Assembly (NCBI RefSeq): GCF_021440515.1
Contig: NZ_JAKCMV010000008.1
Coordinates: forward strand, 26,526-90,525
Source: Enterobacter asburiae
GTDB lineage: Bacteria; Pseudomonadota; Gammaproteobacteria; Enterobacterales; Enterobacteriaceae
Reading direction: 5' to 3'
DNA: 64,000 bases
Under the pieces are notes generated by a model that saw nothing but the letters and a program-made list of their open reading frames with translations, ran no database searches and had not been told where the DNA came from. The first letter of the stretch is position 1. The number at the start of each line of letters is the position of its first letter. Below, in pieces: positions 10,327-23,201 of the stretch. Made by a program: the position numbers and the translations under genes.

Positions 10327-10917
10327 TTAATAATCTATGCCGATTTGCGCTTTGATGCCTGCGTCAAAGGCATGTTTCACCGGTCGTAGTTCGCTGACGG
10401 TATCCGCCAGTTCCAGAATGTCCCGATGACATCCCCGCCCCGTCACAATCACCGTCTGATGCACCGGACGATTGCGTAACGCCTCGAGCACCGCCTCAAG
10501 GGGCAGATAATCGTAGGCCACCATATAGGTGATCTCATCCAGCAACACCATGTTGAGCGCCGGATCGGCAAGCATTCGTCTGGCATGTTCCCACACGGCC
10601 AGGCAGGCGGCGGTATCGGTTTCTCGGTTTTGGGTATCCCAGGTAAACCCGGTCGCCATCACCTGAAATTCAACGCCGTGAGGCTCCAGCAAGTTCCGCT
10701 CACCGTTAGGCCATTCACCCTTAATAAACTGGATCACGCCCACTTTCTGACCGTGGCCGACGGCCCGCGTTGCCGTACCGAATGCGGCGGTGGTTTTCCC
10801 TTTGCCGTTTCCGGTGAAGACGATAATGATGCCGCGTTCATCCTGTGCGGCCGCGACGCGCGCATCGACCTGCTCTTTAAGGCGCTGCTGACGCTGCTGG
10901 TGGCGTTCTTCACTCAT
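10327..10917 (-). CDS. btuR: Cob(I)yrinic acid a,c-diamide adenosyltransferase
   Basis: BtuR (CobO-type corrinoid adenosyltransferase) transfers the adenosyl group of ATP to cobalt in corrinoids, making adenosylcobalamin from scavenged precursors. The 196-residue protein has the P-loop GNGKGKTT near residue 36 and the FIKGEWPNGE segment typical of the family. It overlaps yciK by four bases (ATGA), so the two are probably co-translated. Confidence 0.96.
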   Translation of the reverse strand: MSEERHQQRQQRLKEQVDARVAAAQDERGIIIVFTGNGKGKTTAAFGTATRAVGHGQKVGVIQFIKGEWPNGERNLLEPHGVEFQVMATGFTWDTQNRETDTAACLAVWEHARRMLADPALNMVLLDEITYMVAYDYLPLEAVLEALRNRPVHQTVIVTGRGCHRDILELADTVSELRPVKHAFDAGIKAQIGIDY

Positions 10918-11675
10918 TGCGAAATTCCCGGTTTACGGCCCGGCTGGGCGTCAAAGGTCATCCCGGTTTTACGGCGGCTGTCATCGCCCATCAGCCAGAG
11001 ATAGAGAGGCATGATTTCTGCCGGGGTCTTCAGCTTTTGCGGATCTTCGCTCGGGAAGGCGCTGGCCCGCATTTTAGTGCGCGTTCCGCCCGGGTTAATG
11101 CAGTTTACGCGCAGGTGACGGCTCTGGTACTCCTCGGCCAGCACCTGCATCATGCCTTCGGTGGCAAATTTCGATACGGCGTAAGCGCCCCAGTTTGCGC
11201 GACCCTGGCTGCCGACGCTTGACGAGGTAAAGACCAGCGAGCCTGAATCCGACCTGAGTAATAAAGGAAGCAGTGCCTGGGTCAGGAAGAAGGTGCCGTT
11301 GATATTGACCTGCATTACCTGCTGCCAGATCTCAGGATCCTGCTCGTCCATCGGGCGAACTTCCCCGAGCAGACCGGCGTTATGCAGCACCCCGTCAAGA
11401 CGCGGATGCTGGGTTTCTATCCGCCGCGCCAGCGCCTGGCAGCTTTCCGGCGTGCAGGTTAATAAATCAAGGGTGTACCACGGGGCAGGCGTACCGCCCG
11501 CGTCTTCAATCTCTTTCGCCACGCTGCGCAGCTTGTCTTCGTTGCGGCCAACCAGTATGACGTGGGCGCCGTAGCGGGAATAGGTCAAAGCGGCTTCGCG
11601 GCCAATGCCGTCGCTGGCTCCGGTAACAAGAATGATGCGATTCTGGAGTAGATTTTTTTGGGGCTGATAATGCAC
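10914..11675 (-). CDS. yciK: Short-chain dehydrogenase YciK
   Basis: YciK is a classical SDR oxidoreductase: NAD(P)-binding TGASDGIGRE near the N-terminus, HNAG motif, and the catalytic YAVSK. The start is taken as GTG at 11675 with GAGGAG seven bases upstream, giving 253 residues beginning with HYQPQ as in E. coli (252). The frame stays open 28 codons further upstream, but that part is not conserved. The natural substrate is unknown. It is the first gene of a two-gene unit with btuR and diverges from sohB. Confidence 0.92.
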   Translation of the reverse strand: MHYQPQKNLLQNRIILVTGASDGIGREAALTYSRYGAHVILVGRNEDKLRSVAKEIEDAGGTPAPWYTLDLLTCTPESCQALARRIETQHPRLDGVLHNAGLLGEVRPMDEQDPEIWQQVMQVNINGTFFLTQALLPLLLRSDSGSLVFTSSSVGSQGRANWGAYAVSKFATEGMMQVLAEEYQSRHLRVNCINPGGTRTKMRASAFPSEDPQKLKTPAEIMPLYLWLMGDDSRRKTGMTFDAQPGRKPGISQ

Positions 11676-11924
11676 GGTGACTCCTCTGGGCGCGGGAATG
11701 GATTGCGCCTGCTTTTTATCACTTTTCGGGTTTATGCCCGAAAAAGCATGAGAATTCAATCAGTCTACAGGAGGCTTCGCTGTGAAATTAACAATTTGCA
11801 AATATTTCGATCTGAAATGGGGATTTCTGAAGGCGGCTCGCACGGGTATCGTCACGAGCAAGACGCCTGGCAACGGCTGTTGTACACTGGCGGGGAAGAA
11901 TCGTGGTTAATCAAGGTGGAACGC

Positions 11925-12971
11925 GTGGAATTACTTTCTGAATATGGGTTGTTTTTAGCCAAGATCGCGACGGTGGTTATTGCCATCGCGGTTATCGCTG
12001 TGCTGGTGGTTAACCTGAAGCAGCGTAAACGTCAGCGCGGCGAGTTACGGATCACTCGTCTGAGCGAGCAGTATAAGGAGATGCAGGAAGAGATGTCCCT
12101 GGCATTGCTGGACAGCCATCAGCAGAAACAGTGGGCAAAAGCGCAGAAGAAAAAGCAGAAGCAGGAAGCCAAAGCGGCAAAGGCGAAAGCCAAACTGCAA
12201 CGTCCGCAGGATGACGTTAAACCACGCGTCTACGTACTCGATTTTAAAGGCAGTATGGATGCCCATGAGGTCTCTTCCCTGCGTGAAGAGGTGACGGCGG
12301 TTCTGTCGGTGTTTAAACCGCAGGACCAGGTGGTATTACGCCTCGAAAGCCCCGGCGGCGTGGTGCATGGCTATGGTCTGGCTGCCTCACAGCTCCAGCG
12401 TCTGCGCGACAAGCAGATCCCGTTGACGGTTGCCGTGGACAAGGTTGCTGCCAGCGGTGGTTACATGATGGCCTGCGTTGCCGATAAGATTGTGGCGGCA
12501 CCGTTTTCCATCATCGGATCTATCGGCGTCGTGGCGCAGATCCCCAACTTTAACCGTTTCCTGAAAAACAAAGAGATCGACATTGAGCTGCACACCGCAG
12601 GGCAATACAAACGCACGCTGACGTTACTGGGTGAGAATACCGAAGAGGGCCGTCAGAAGTTTCGTGAAGATCTCAATGAAACGCACCATCTCTTTAAGGA
12701 CTTTGTTCACCGTATGCGCCCGACGCTGGATATCGATCACGTCGCCACGGGCGAGCACTGGTACGGCTCTCAGGCACAGGAAAAAGGGCTGGTGGATGAA
12801 GTCGGCACCAGCGACGACCTGTTGCTGGGGCTGATGGAAGGGCGCGAACTGGTGGGCGTGCGCTACACCCAGCGTAAGCGTATGCTCGACCGCTTCACCA
12901 ACAGCGCCGCAGAGAGTGCGGACCGCCTGCTGCTGCGCTGGCTACAGCGCGGACAGAAACCGCTGCTGTAA
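11925..12971 (+). CDS. sohB: Inner-membrane peptidase SohB
   Basis: SohB is an S49-family (SppA-like) serine peptidase anchored in the inner membrane, identified in E. coli as a suppressor of htrA loss. From the GTG at 11925 (AAGGTGGA upstream) it has 348 residues: a transmembrane helix at about 10-30, a Lys/Ala-rich linker at about 70-90, then the peptidase domain. Ser178 in AASGGYMM is the likely nucleophile and Lys229 in GQYKRT the likely general base. The frame is open 89 codons further up, but with neither conservation nor a good ribosome-binding site. Confidence 0.93.
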   Translation: MELLSEYGLFLAKIATVVIAIAVIAVLVVNLKQRKRQRGELRITRLSEQYKEMQEEMSLALLDSHQQKQWAKAQKKKQKQEAKAAKAKAKLQRPQDDVKPRVYVLDFKGSMDAHEVSSLREEVTAVLSVFKPQDQVVLRLESPGGVVHGYGLAASQLQRLRDKQIPLTVAVDKVAASGGYMMACVADKIVAAPFSIIGSIGVVAQIPNFNRFLKNKEIDIELHTAGQYKRTLTLLGENTEEGRQKFREDLNETHHLFKDFVHRMRPTLDIDHVATGEHWYGSQAQEKGLVDEVGTSDDLLLGLMEGRELVGVRYTQRKRMLDRFTNSAAESADRLLLRWLQRGQKPLL

Positions 12972-12974
12972 ATG

Positions 12975-13003
12975 AAAACGCGAGGCATGTGCCTCGCGTT
13001 TTG
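12975..13003. terminator. Bidirectional terminator between sohB and yciN
   Basis: ACGCGAGGC and GCCTCGCGT form a 9-bp stem around ATGT, with A residues on the left and TTTT on the right. It serves both convergent genes. Confidence 0.85.
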
Positions 13004-13005
13004 CT

Positions 13006-13257
13006 TTAATCGACCAGGTGATACTTTTCGGAAAGCGTATGCGCCAGATATTTGAACATGTTGAATACCGCGGTGCTTTTCGGGGTAGGTAAACCTTGTT
13101 CATCCAGGAAATATTCGCCGCTGAAGATCAACACGCCGTTACGCTGTTCAACGCCGGTCGCTTCGATACCCGCCAGAGTATCTTCGTGATCGCGAATCAG
13201 TTTGTTCGCTTCGATAAGCAGAGATGCCCGGTCAATGGGTTGGGTTGTATTTTGCAT
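13006..13257 (-). CDS. yciN: Conserved small protein YciN
   Basis: YciN (83 residues) is a conserved enteric protein without an assigned biochemical function. It is soluble, with no signal peptide or membrane segment. The match to E. coli covers the whole length, including the [18 protein letters not shown] core. It lies alone on the minus strand, convergent with sohB. Confidence 0.9.
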   Translation of the reverse strand: MQNTTQPIDRASLLIEANKLIRDHEDTLAGIEATGVEQRNGVLIFSGEYFLDEQGLPTPKSTAVFNMFKYLAHTLSEKYHLVD

Positions 13258-13656
13258 AATCTACTCCTTAAACAGTGGCAATAGTCTACGCCGCGCGGGC
13301 TTGAGGGGCAAATTTTCCCTGTTATGTGAGGGGCTAAGCGCCACCCGGATAATTGGCACAATCGGCTTTTGCATGCTAATAAAGTTGCGTAACGAATTTT
13401 ATCAGGTACAGTGTGCGCTTTCGTCATTCTGGCAACAGAATTGCTTGACATTCGACCTTGAATTCGTCACGAAGTAACTTTGATTTGAGAAAAATGCCCG
13501 AAAACTCAATCACCTGGACATAGACCTGTTGATGTCCGGCAAGTAAAAGGGGTTGATATCCCCTGACGCAGTCTCAATATCAATGGCTCGTCGTCAGCGG
13601 AAGGGAAATCAACGTGCGGCGTATTCCTGGAAGAATTAAATTAGGTAAAGGTGAAT
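13258..13656. promoter_or_regulatory. yciN-topA intergenic region with topA promoters and leader
   Basis: This 400-base gap holds no convincing gene. A TTGACA at 13445-13450 is a candidate topA -35 element; in E. coli topA has several supercoiling-sensitive promoters here. Two small inverted repeats lie in the presumed leader: GGACAT/ATGTCC at about 13516-13537 and GGGG/CCCC at about 13550-13564. Their role is not known. Confidence 0.5.
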
Positions 13657-16254
13657 ATGGGTAAAGCTCTCGTCATCGTTGAGTCCCCGGCAAAAGCCAA
13701 AACGATCAATAAGTATCTGGGTAACGACTACGTGGTTAAATCCAGCGTTGGTCACATCCGCGATTTGCCGACCAGTGGCTCAGCCAGCAAAAAGAGCGCA
13801 GACTCTACCTCCACCAAAGGGGCTAAAAAGCCTAAAAAGGATGAACGTAGCGCGCTTGTCAACCGCATGGGTGTTAACCCGTGGCACAACTGGGATGCAC
13901 AATATGAAGTGCTGCCAGGGAAAGAAAAAGTCGTCAACGAGCTGAAGCAGCTCGCCGAAAAAGCCGACCACATCTATCTCGCAACCGACCTTGACCGCGA
14001 AGGGGAAGCCATTGCATGGCACCTGCGGGAAGTGATCGGTGGCGACGACAAACGCTACAGCCGTGTAGTGTTTAACGAAATTACGAAGAATGCGATTCGT
14101 CAGGCGTTTGAAAAGCCGGGCGAGCTGAATATTGACCGCGTAAATGCTCAGCAGGCACGTCGCTTTATGGACCGTGTCGTGGGCTATATGGTCTCTCCAC
14201 TGCTGTGGAAAAAGATTGCCCGTGGCCTGTCCGCAGGGCGCGTGCAGTCGGTTGCCGTGCGCCTGGTGGTTGAACGTGAGCGTGAAATCAAAGCGTTCGT
14301 CCCGGAAGAATACTGGGAAGTGGACGCGAACGTGACCACGCCGGGCGGCGACGCGCTGCCGTTGCAGGTCAGCCATCACCACGACAAACCGTTCCGTCCT
14401 GAAAATCGCGAGCAGACCATGTCTGCCGTGGCGCTGCTGGAAAAAGCGCGCTACCAGGTACTGGAGCGCGAAGACAAACCGACCAGCAGCAAACCGGGCG
14501 CTCCGTTTATTACCTCTACGCTGCAACAGGCGGCGAGCACGCGTCTGGGTTATGGCGTGAAGAAAACCATGATGATGGCGCAGCGCTTGTATGAAGCGGG
14601 CTACATCACCTATATGCGTACTGACTCAACCAACCTGAGCCAGGACGCGGTTAACATGGTTCGCGGCTATATCAGCGAGAATTTCGGCAAGAAATACCTG
14701 CCGGAAAGTGAAAACCAGTACGCCAGCAAGGAAAACTCACAGGAAGCGCACGAAGCGATTCGTCCTTCTGACGTGTCTGTCCTCGCTGAGTCGCTGAAGG
14801 ATATGGAAGCCGACGCGCAGAAACTGTATCAGCTGATCTGGCGCCAGTTTGTGGCCTGTCAGATGACACCGGCGAAGTACGATTCCACCACGCTGACCGT
14901 GGGCGCGGGTGATTTCCGCCTGAAAGCGCGTGGCCGTATCCTGCGCTTCGACGGCTGGACAAAAGTGATGCCTGCGCTGCGTAAAGGTGATGAAGACAGA
15001 ACGCTGCCTGCGGTGAACAAGGGGGATGAACTCTCCCTGGTTGAACTGCTTCCGGCGCAGCACTTCACCAAACCGCCTGCGCGCTTTAGCGAAGCCTCGC
15101 TGGTGAAAGAGCTGGAAAAACGCGGTATTGGCCGCCCGTCTACCTACGCTTCCATTATCTCGACCATTCAGGATCGCGGTTATGTGCGCGTAGAAAGCCG
15201 TCGCTTCTATGCTGAAAAGATGGGTGAAATTGTTACGGATCGTCTGGAAGCCAACTTCCGCGAGCTGATGAACTACGACTTCACCGCGCAGATGGAAAAC
15301 AGCCTCGACCAGGTTGCCAGCCATCAGGCGGAATGGAAAAAGGTGCTCGACAGCTTCTTTAGCGACTTTACCACGCAGCTGGATAAAGCCGAGAAAGATC
15401 CTGAAGAAGGCGGAATGCTGCCAAACCAGATGGTACTGACCAGCATCGACTGCCCAACCTGCGGCCGCAAGATGGGGATCCGTACCGCCACGACCGGCGT
15501 GTTCCTCGGCTGTTCTGGTTACGCGCTGCCGCCTAAAGAGCGCTGCAAAACCACCATCAACCTGGTGCCGGAGAACGAAGTTCTCAACGTGCTGGAAGGT
15601 GATGACGCCGAAACGAACGCGCTGCGTGCGAAACGTCGCTGTAAGAAATGCGGCACGGCGATGGACAGCTACCTTATCGATCCGAAGCGTAAACTGCACG
15701 TCTGTGGTAATAACCCGACCTGCGACGGCTACGAGATTGAAGAGGGCGAGTTCCGCATTAAGGGCTACGACGGCCCGGTTGTTGAGTGTGAGAAATGTGG
15801 CTCTGAAATGCACCTGAAGATGGGGCGTTTCGGCAAGTACATGGCCTGTACCAACGACGAGTGCAAAAACACCCGTAAAATCCTGCGTAACGGTGAAGTG
15901 GCTCCGCCGAAGGAAGATCCGGTGCCGCTGCCAGAGCTGCCGTGTGAGAAATCAGACGCGTACTTCGTGCTGCGTGACGGCGCTGCCGGGGTATTCCTCG
16001 CGGCCAACACCTTCCCGAAATCGCGTGAAACCCGTGCGCCGCTGGTGGAAGAGCTGTACCGCTTCCGCGATCGTCTGCCGGAAAAACTGCGTTATCTGGC
16101 CGATGCGCCACAGCAGGATCCGGAAGGTAATAAGACGGTTGTGCGCTTTAGCCGCAAAACCAAGCAGCAGTACGTGGCTGCGGAGAAAGAGGGTAAAGCG
16201 ACCGGATGGTCAGCCTTCTTTGTCGACGGTAAATGGGTTGAAGGCAAGAAATAA
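13657..16254 (+). CDS. topA: DNA topoisomerase I
   Basis: TopA relaxes negative supercoils by single-strand passage. The start at 13657 gives 865 residues, identical in length to E. coli; a GTG two codons upstream is less likely. The TOPRIM acids Asp111, Asp113 and Glu115 (DLDREGE) are present, as is the active-site tyrosine in [11 protein letters not shown] (Tyr319 by E. coli alignment). The C-terminal region has three four-cysteine zinc motifs (CPTCGRK, CKKCGTA, CEKCGSE) followed by the topoisomerase C-terminal domains. A terminator follows closely. Confidence 0.98.
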   Translation: MGKALVIVESPAKAKTINKYLGNDYVVKSSVGHIRDLPTSGSASKKSADSTSTKGAKKPKKDERSALVNRMGVNPWHNWDAQYEVLPGKEKVVNELKQLAEKADHIYLATDLDREGEAIAWHLREVIGGDDKRYSRVVFNEITKNAIRQAFEKPGELNIDRVNAQQARRFMDRVVGYMVSPLLWKKIARGLSAGRVQSVAVRLVVEREREIKAFVPEEYWEVDANVTTPGGDALPLQVSHHHDKPFRPENREQTMSAVALLEKARYQVLEREDKPTSSKPGAPFITSTLQQAASTRLGYGVKKTMMMAQRLYEAGYITYMRTDSTNLSQDAVNMVRGYISENFGKKYLPESENQYASKENSQEAHEAIRPSDVSVLAESLKDMEADAQKLYQLIWRQFVACQMTPAKYDSTTLTVGAGDFRLKARGRILRFDGWTKVMPALRKGDEDRTLPAVNKGDELSLVELLPAQHFTKPPARFSEASLVKELEKRGIGRPSTYASIISTIQDRGYVRVESRRFYAEKMGEIVTDRLEANFRELMNYDFTAQMENSLDQVASHQAEWKKVLDSFFSDFTTQLDKAEKDPEEGGMLPNQMVLTSIDCPTCGRKMGIRTATTGVFLGCSGYALPPKERCKTTINLVPENEVLNVLEGDDAETNALRAKRRCKKCGTAMDSYLIDPKRKLHVCGNNPTCDGYEIEEGEFRIKGYDGPVVECEKCGSEMHLKMGRFGKYMACTNDECKNTRKILRNGEVAPPKEDPVPLPELPCEKSDAYFVLRDGAAGVFLAANTFPKSRETRAPLVEELYRFRDRLPEKLRYLADAPQQDPEGNKTVVRFSRKTKQQYVAAEKEGKATGWSAFFVDGKWVEGKK

Positions 16255-16281
16255 TCTGCACTTAGCGTAACTTACCTGTTA

Positions 16282-16308
16282 AAGGGCCGGTCTTCCGGCC
16301 CTTTTTTA
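16282..16308 (+). terminator. topA terminator
   Basis: AAGGGCCGG and CCGGCCCTT form a 9-bp stem around TCTT, followed by six T residues. Confidence 0.92.
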
Positions 16309-16426
16309 TTACGCCGTTATTATTTTTTGTTCCGTACTATACAGTCAGGCTATAAATGATATAGTGGTTATAGTTAACCCTTTTCTTATTATCAAATCGT
16401 CTTAAGCGATTGACCGCGTGCGCTAA

Positions 16427-17416
<990 letters not shown>

Positions 17417-17423
17417 TCACTTC

Positions 17424-17452
17424 CGGTATCTTTCCCTTGTGGAAAGATACCG
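17424..17452 (+). terminator. Hairpin after cysB, possible terminator
   Basis: CGGTATCTTTCC and GGAAAGATACCG make a perfect 12-bp stem with a 5-base loop eight bases after the cysB stop. No T-run follows, so it may act as an mRNA-stabilising or factor-dependent 3' end rather than a strong intrinsic terminator. Confidence 0.6.
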
Positions 17453-17754
17453 AAATATCCGCTTAAACCGAAATCAGAATTATCATCATCTACATCCCAC
17501 TGCCATATAATGTCATAACCCATTTGATTGATGTGGTCATACTGTCGTGATTTTGCGACAAAAGTAGAAACTAATTTCCGACTGCGCAAATTATTCTTCT
17601 CAATTATTTATTTCTGGTCAAAAGAATGAATATTTCATCATCATGAACGAGTAAATTCACTGGCTTTTCAGCTAAAGTTTCTTTAGGATTTATCTCAACT
17701 GGTGATTACTTGTACCGATTGTTTGGTGTAAAAATGATAAGCGGTGTCGATTGT
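17453..17754. other. AT-rich spacer between cysB and ymiA
   Basis: About 300 bases without a gene I can support. A minus-strand frame at 17305-17589 overlaps the cysB end and has no recognisable features. The stretch before ymiA is AT-rich and probably carries the promoter of the small-gene cluster; no clear -35/-10 pair stands out. Confidence 0.4.
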
Positions 17755-17895
17755 ATGAGGTTAGCAATGCCGTCAGGAACTGAAGAACCGCAAAGGGATC
17801 CTGTGCTTAAACGTAAAGCCTGGCTCGCGGTGTTTGTTGTCTCCGCCCTGTTTTGGGTGGGCGTTGCGCTTCTGGCCTGGAAATATTGGGGTTGA
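17755..17895 (+). CDS. ymiA: Small membrane protein YmiA
   Basis: YmiA is a 46-residue protein with one C-terminal transmembrane helix (about 23-42, WLAVFVVSALFWVGVALL). It aligns along its whole length with E. coli YmiA (MRLAMPSG start, KWG-like end). A second ATG at 17767 has an AGG about eight bases before it and could be the true start (42 residues). Function unknown. It begins a run of three tiny genes between cysB and acnA. Confidence 0.85.
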   Translation: MRLAMPSGTEEPQRDPVLKRKAWLAVFVVSALFWVGVALLAWKYWG

Positions 17896-17897
17896 AT

Positions 17898-18068
17898 ATG
17901 ACAGTGACTGCACGGACAGAAACCGGAAAACCAATGTGTCAGCCTCGTGACAATGGCCTTAAAGGCAGCAAAGAGCCGACAACGACCGTGCCTGCGTCCT
18001 GGAAACTGACCGCGCAGCAAAAGGCTTTTATTGATGTGTTCGCGGAAGATGAGCCGAAAAAACAGTAA
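17898..18068 (+). CDS. yciX: Small protein YciX
   Basis: YciX is a 56-residue soluble protein of unknown function, conserved in enterics at this position. The C-terminal half (SWKLTAQQKAFIDVFAEDEP) is the recognisable part. It starts two bases after the ymiA stop, so the pair is probably one transcript with coupled translation. Its start is the ATG at 17898; upstream codons in frame belong to the ymiA overlap. Confidence 0.82.
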   Translation: MTVTARTETGKPMCQPRDNGLKGSKEPTTTVPASWKLTAQQKAFIDVFAEDEPKKQ

Positions 18069-18202
18069 CCGGGTAATGTGCCCTTTAACATTAATAGCCT
18101 GAACACCGTTCTGCACTTTTGTACTCTTTAATAAATACACATCGGCAATATAGTGCTGGGGCGCGTCCTCAGGAACATTAATAAATAAAGTCTGGTGTCA
18201 CT

Positions 18203-18304
18203 ATGATGAATAACATGACAACGCTCAAATACTGGTCGTGGATTGGCGCATTCTCTTTGTCGATTCTCTTCTGGTGTCAGCTTTTCTGGCTGACCTTCCA
18301 CTAA
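18203..18304 (+). CDS. ymiC: Small membrane protein YmiC
   Basis: A 33-codon frame starting at 18203 (or 18206, adjacent ATGs) encodes a single-helix membrane protein with the core [17 protein letters not shown], matching the small E. coli YmiC protein in the same place. It has one transmembrane segment (about 12-30) and ends WLTFH. An intrinsic terminator follows within eight bases, so it ends the ymiA-yciX-ymiC unit. Function unknown. Confidence 0.8.
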   Translation: MMNNMTTLKYWSWIGAFSLSILFWCQLFWLTFH

Positions 18305-18311
18305 CAGACAA

Positions 18312-18336
18312 AACCTCGCTTCGGCGGGGTTTTTTG
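18312..18336 (+). terminator. Terminator between ymiC and acnA
   Basis: ACCTCGC pairs with GCGGGGT (one T-G wobble) around TTCG, followed by six T residues. It separates the small-gene unit from acnA. Confidence 0.88.
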
Positions 18337-18468
18337 TTTCCTGTCATCCGAATTTGCCCCCGACATTTGTCATTTTGGGTTGTTATCAAAACGTTACAGC
18401 ATCTTTGTGTTATCTTTAATTACGGCCTTGATAATTATCAGGGTATCTCTGTGATTAAGGAGGAGCTT

Positions 18469-21144
<2,676 letters not shown>

Positions 21145-21150
21145 TAACAT

Positions 21151-21178
21151 TGCCCGGCGCGTGATGAGCCGGGCATTT
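21151..21178. terminator. Terminator between acnA and ribA
   Basis: TGCCCGGC pairs with GCCGGGCA (8 bp, 9-base loop), then TTTAT on the plus strand. It lies between convergent acnA and ribA and can serve both, although the T-run is short. Confidence 0.7.
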
Positions 21179-21183
21179 ATCGA

Positions 21184-21774
21184 TTATTCGCTTAACAGAT
21201 GGCCCATTTTCGCGGCTTTGGTGTCGAGATAATGGGCATTTTTTGGATTACGCCCCACGATCAGCGGCACGCGCTCAACGATGTTGATGCCCGCTTCGGT
21301 CAGGATCTCGACTTTGCGCGGGTTGTTGGTCAGCAGACGCACTTCATCCACGCCCAGCAGCTTGAACATATCGGCACACAGCGTGAAATCACGCTCGTCA
21401 GCAGCAAAGCCAAGCTGATGGTTAGCTTCGACCGTATCGTAGCCCTGATCCTGCAATGCATACGCGCGGATCTTGTTCAGCAGACCGATGTTGCGTCCTT
21501 CCTGACGGTGATAAAGCAGCACGCCACGGCCTTCTTCTGCGATATGGGACAGCGCCGCTTCCAGCTGAAAACCACAGTCGCAGCGCAGGCTGAAGAGGGC
21601 GTCGCCCGTCAGACACTCCGAATGCACGCGAGACAGCACCGGCGTCTGCCCCGAAATGTCGCCAAACACCAGGGCGACGTGATCCTGTCCGGTTGCCAGT
21701 TCTTCAAATCCCACCATCAGGAAATCGCCCCATGGGGTTGGCAGTTTGGCTTCTGCCACACGTTTAAGCTGCAT
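21184..21774 (-). CDS. ribA: GTP cyclohydrolase II
   Basis: RibA opens GTP to start riboflavin synthesis. The start at 21774 ([22 protein letters not shown] upstream) gives 196 residues, the E. coli length; 46 further upstream codons are open but not conserved. Zinc ligands Cys54, Cys65 and Cys67 lie in [19 protein letters not shown]. It is a monofunctional protein without a RibB domain. It diverges from pgpB. Confidence 0.97.
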   Translation of the reverse strand: MQLKRVAEAKLPTPWGDFLMVGFEELATGQDHVALVFGDISGQTPVLSRVHSECLTGDALFSLRCDCGFQLEAALSHIAEEGRGVLLYHRQEGRNIGLLNKIRAYALQDQGYDTVEANHQLGFAADERDFTLCADMFKLLGVDEVRLLTNNPRKVEILTEAGINIVERVPLIVGRNPKNAHYLDTKAAKMGHLLSE

Positions 21775-21971
21775 GTGATTCTCCAGAGTATGCTGACACG
21801 TTTCGTGCCTTTCGCCTGTTTGGCTTTCTGTATTCGAACATTTTGCCACAAGCTTCTCAACATCACCTAATGGCCGCCATCCTATACGCCCGTTAAACGC
21901 ACAATCCGACATATCTACGCAACGGTTAAAATTCAGTTATGATTGTGAGGCTTAGCAAACAAGGAGATAAC

Positions 21972-22739
21972 ATGCTTTCCATTGCACGACGAACGGCAGC
22001 CGGTGCGGCCCTGTTATTAATTATGCCTCTGGCCGTATGGATCTCCGGTTGGGCATGGGAGCCGGGGCATAATACCGCCTGGCTCAAAACCTTGTACTGG
22101 ATTACGGAAACCGTCACCCAGCCGTGGGGGATCATCACGCATGTGCTGCTGTGCGCGTGGTTTTTCTGGTGTCTGCGTTTTCGGTTACGGGCGGCCATTA
22201 TGCTCTTTGCTATTCTCGGCGGCGCCATTCTGATCGGTCAGGGGCTGAAGTCCTGGGTAAAGGACAGGGTGCAGGAGCCACGGCCTTTCGTCGTCTGGCT
22301 GGAAAAAACGCACCATATCCCGGTGGATGAGTTCTACAATTTAAAGCGTAAGGATCGCGGCGCGCTGGTGAAAGAACAGCTTGCGGAGCAGCAGGACGTG
22401 CCTAAATTCCTGCGTAAGCACTGGCAAAAAGAGACAGGCTTCGCGTTTCCTTCCGGACATACGATGTTTGCCGCAAGCTGGGCGCTGCTTGGCGTTGGGC
22501 TGCTTTGGCCGCGTCGCAGGAGGGTGACCATCGCGGTCCTGCTGGTGTGGGCGAGCGCGGTGATGGGCAGTCGTCTGCTTCTAGGAATGCACTGGCCGCG
22601 GGATTTAGTCGTCGCCACGCTGATGTCCTGGCTGCTGGTAACGTTCGCGACCTGGCTTACGCAGAAAGTGTGCGGGCCGCTGACGCCGCCGCCGGAAGAG
22701 AAGAAAGAAATTGCGGAAAGAGAGGAGAATGACGCCTGA
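21972..22739 (+). CDS. pgpB: Phosphatidylglycerophosphatase B / undecaprenyl pyrophosphatase
   Basis: PgpB is an inner-membrane PAP2-family lipid phosphatase acting on phosphatidylglycerophosphate, phosphatidic acid and undecaprenyl pyrophosphate. The three phosphatase motifs are intact: KDRVQEPRP, PSGH and SRLLLGMHWPRD. From 21972 (AAGGAG seven bases upstream) it has 255 residues, against 254 in E. coli, with about six membrane segments. An acidic Glu/Lys tail closes the protein. Confidence 0.96.
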   Translation: MLSIARRTAAGAALLLIMPLAVWISGWAWEPGHNTAWLKTLYWITETVTQPWGIITHVLLCAWFFWCLRFRLRAAIMLFAILGGAILIGQGLKSWVKDRVQEPRPFVVWLEKTHHIPVDEFYNLKRKDRGALVKEQLAEQQDVPKFLRKHWQKETGFAFPSGHTMFAASWALLGVGLLWPRRRRVTIAVLLVWASAVMGSRLLLGMHWPRDLVVATLMSWLLVTFATWLTQKVCGPLTPPPEEKKEIAEREENDA

Positions 22740-22886
22740 CGGTTGATATTCGTCCTTAAGCCCATAAATCCTTCACTGGCGCGTCACGTTTCCGTTTCGC
22801 GCCCGTCACTAAAATGGTAGTTTATAAGGCTGATTGCGATAAATTGAATACACTTTATTCGCTTGATCCACATAACGGGAAGTCAT

Positions 22887-23195
22887 GTGAAATATTTACT
22901 CATTTTCTTACTGGTGTTGGCGATTTTTGTTATTTCGGTCACATTAGGTGCGCAAAACGATCAGCAGGTAAGCTTTAACTATTTGCTGGCACAGGGCGAG
23001 TATCGGGTATCTAGCCTCCTTGCCGTCTTGTTCGCTGCCGGTTTTATCATCGGCTGGCTGGTGTGTGGTCTGTTCTGGCTTAAGGTGCGTGTCTCACTGG
23101 CGCGCGCTGAGCGTAAAATCAAACGCCTTGAACTTCAACTTGCCCCCGCGACTGACATCCCAGAAAACGCCGGTGTGCCGGTAGTCAAGGAATAA
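22887..23195 (+). CDS. lapA: Lipopolysaccharide assembly protein A
   Basis: LapA (YciS) is a small inner-membrane partner of LapB. It has two transmembrane helices (about 1-22 and 40-65) and a basic cytoplasmic coil (LARAERKIKRLELQL). The start is GTG at 22887 with GGGAAG upstream, giving 102 residues as in E. coli. It lies six bases before lapB and is clearly co-transcribed with it. The pair controls LPS level by feeding LpxC to FtsH. Confidence 0.93.
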   Translation: MKYLLIFLLVLAIFVISVTLGAQNDQQVSFNYLLAQGEYRVSSLLAVLFAAGFIIGWLVCGLFWLKVRVSLARAERKIKRLELQLAPATDIPENAGVPVVKE

Positions 23196-23201
23196 TCGAC
23201 G

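Noticed and set aside
13516..13564. topA leader inverted repeats as a riboswitch
   Set aside because: Stems are short (4-6 bp) and no known riboswitch core is recognisable; kept only as a note in the intergenic entry.
14737..15813. Minus-strand 358-codon frame inside topA
   Set aside because: Lies fully within topA catalytic and zinc domains on the opposite strand; composition is typical of an antisense shadow.
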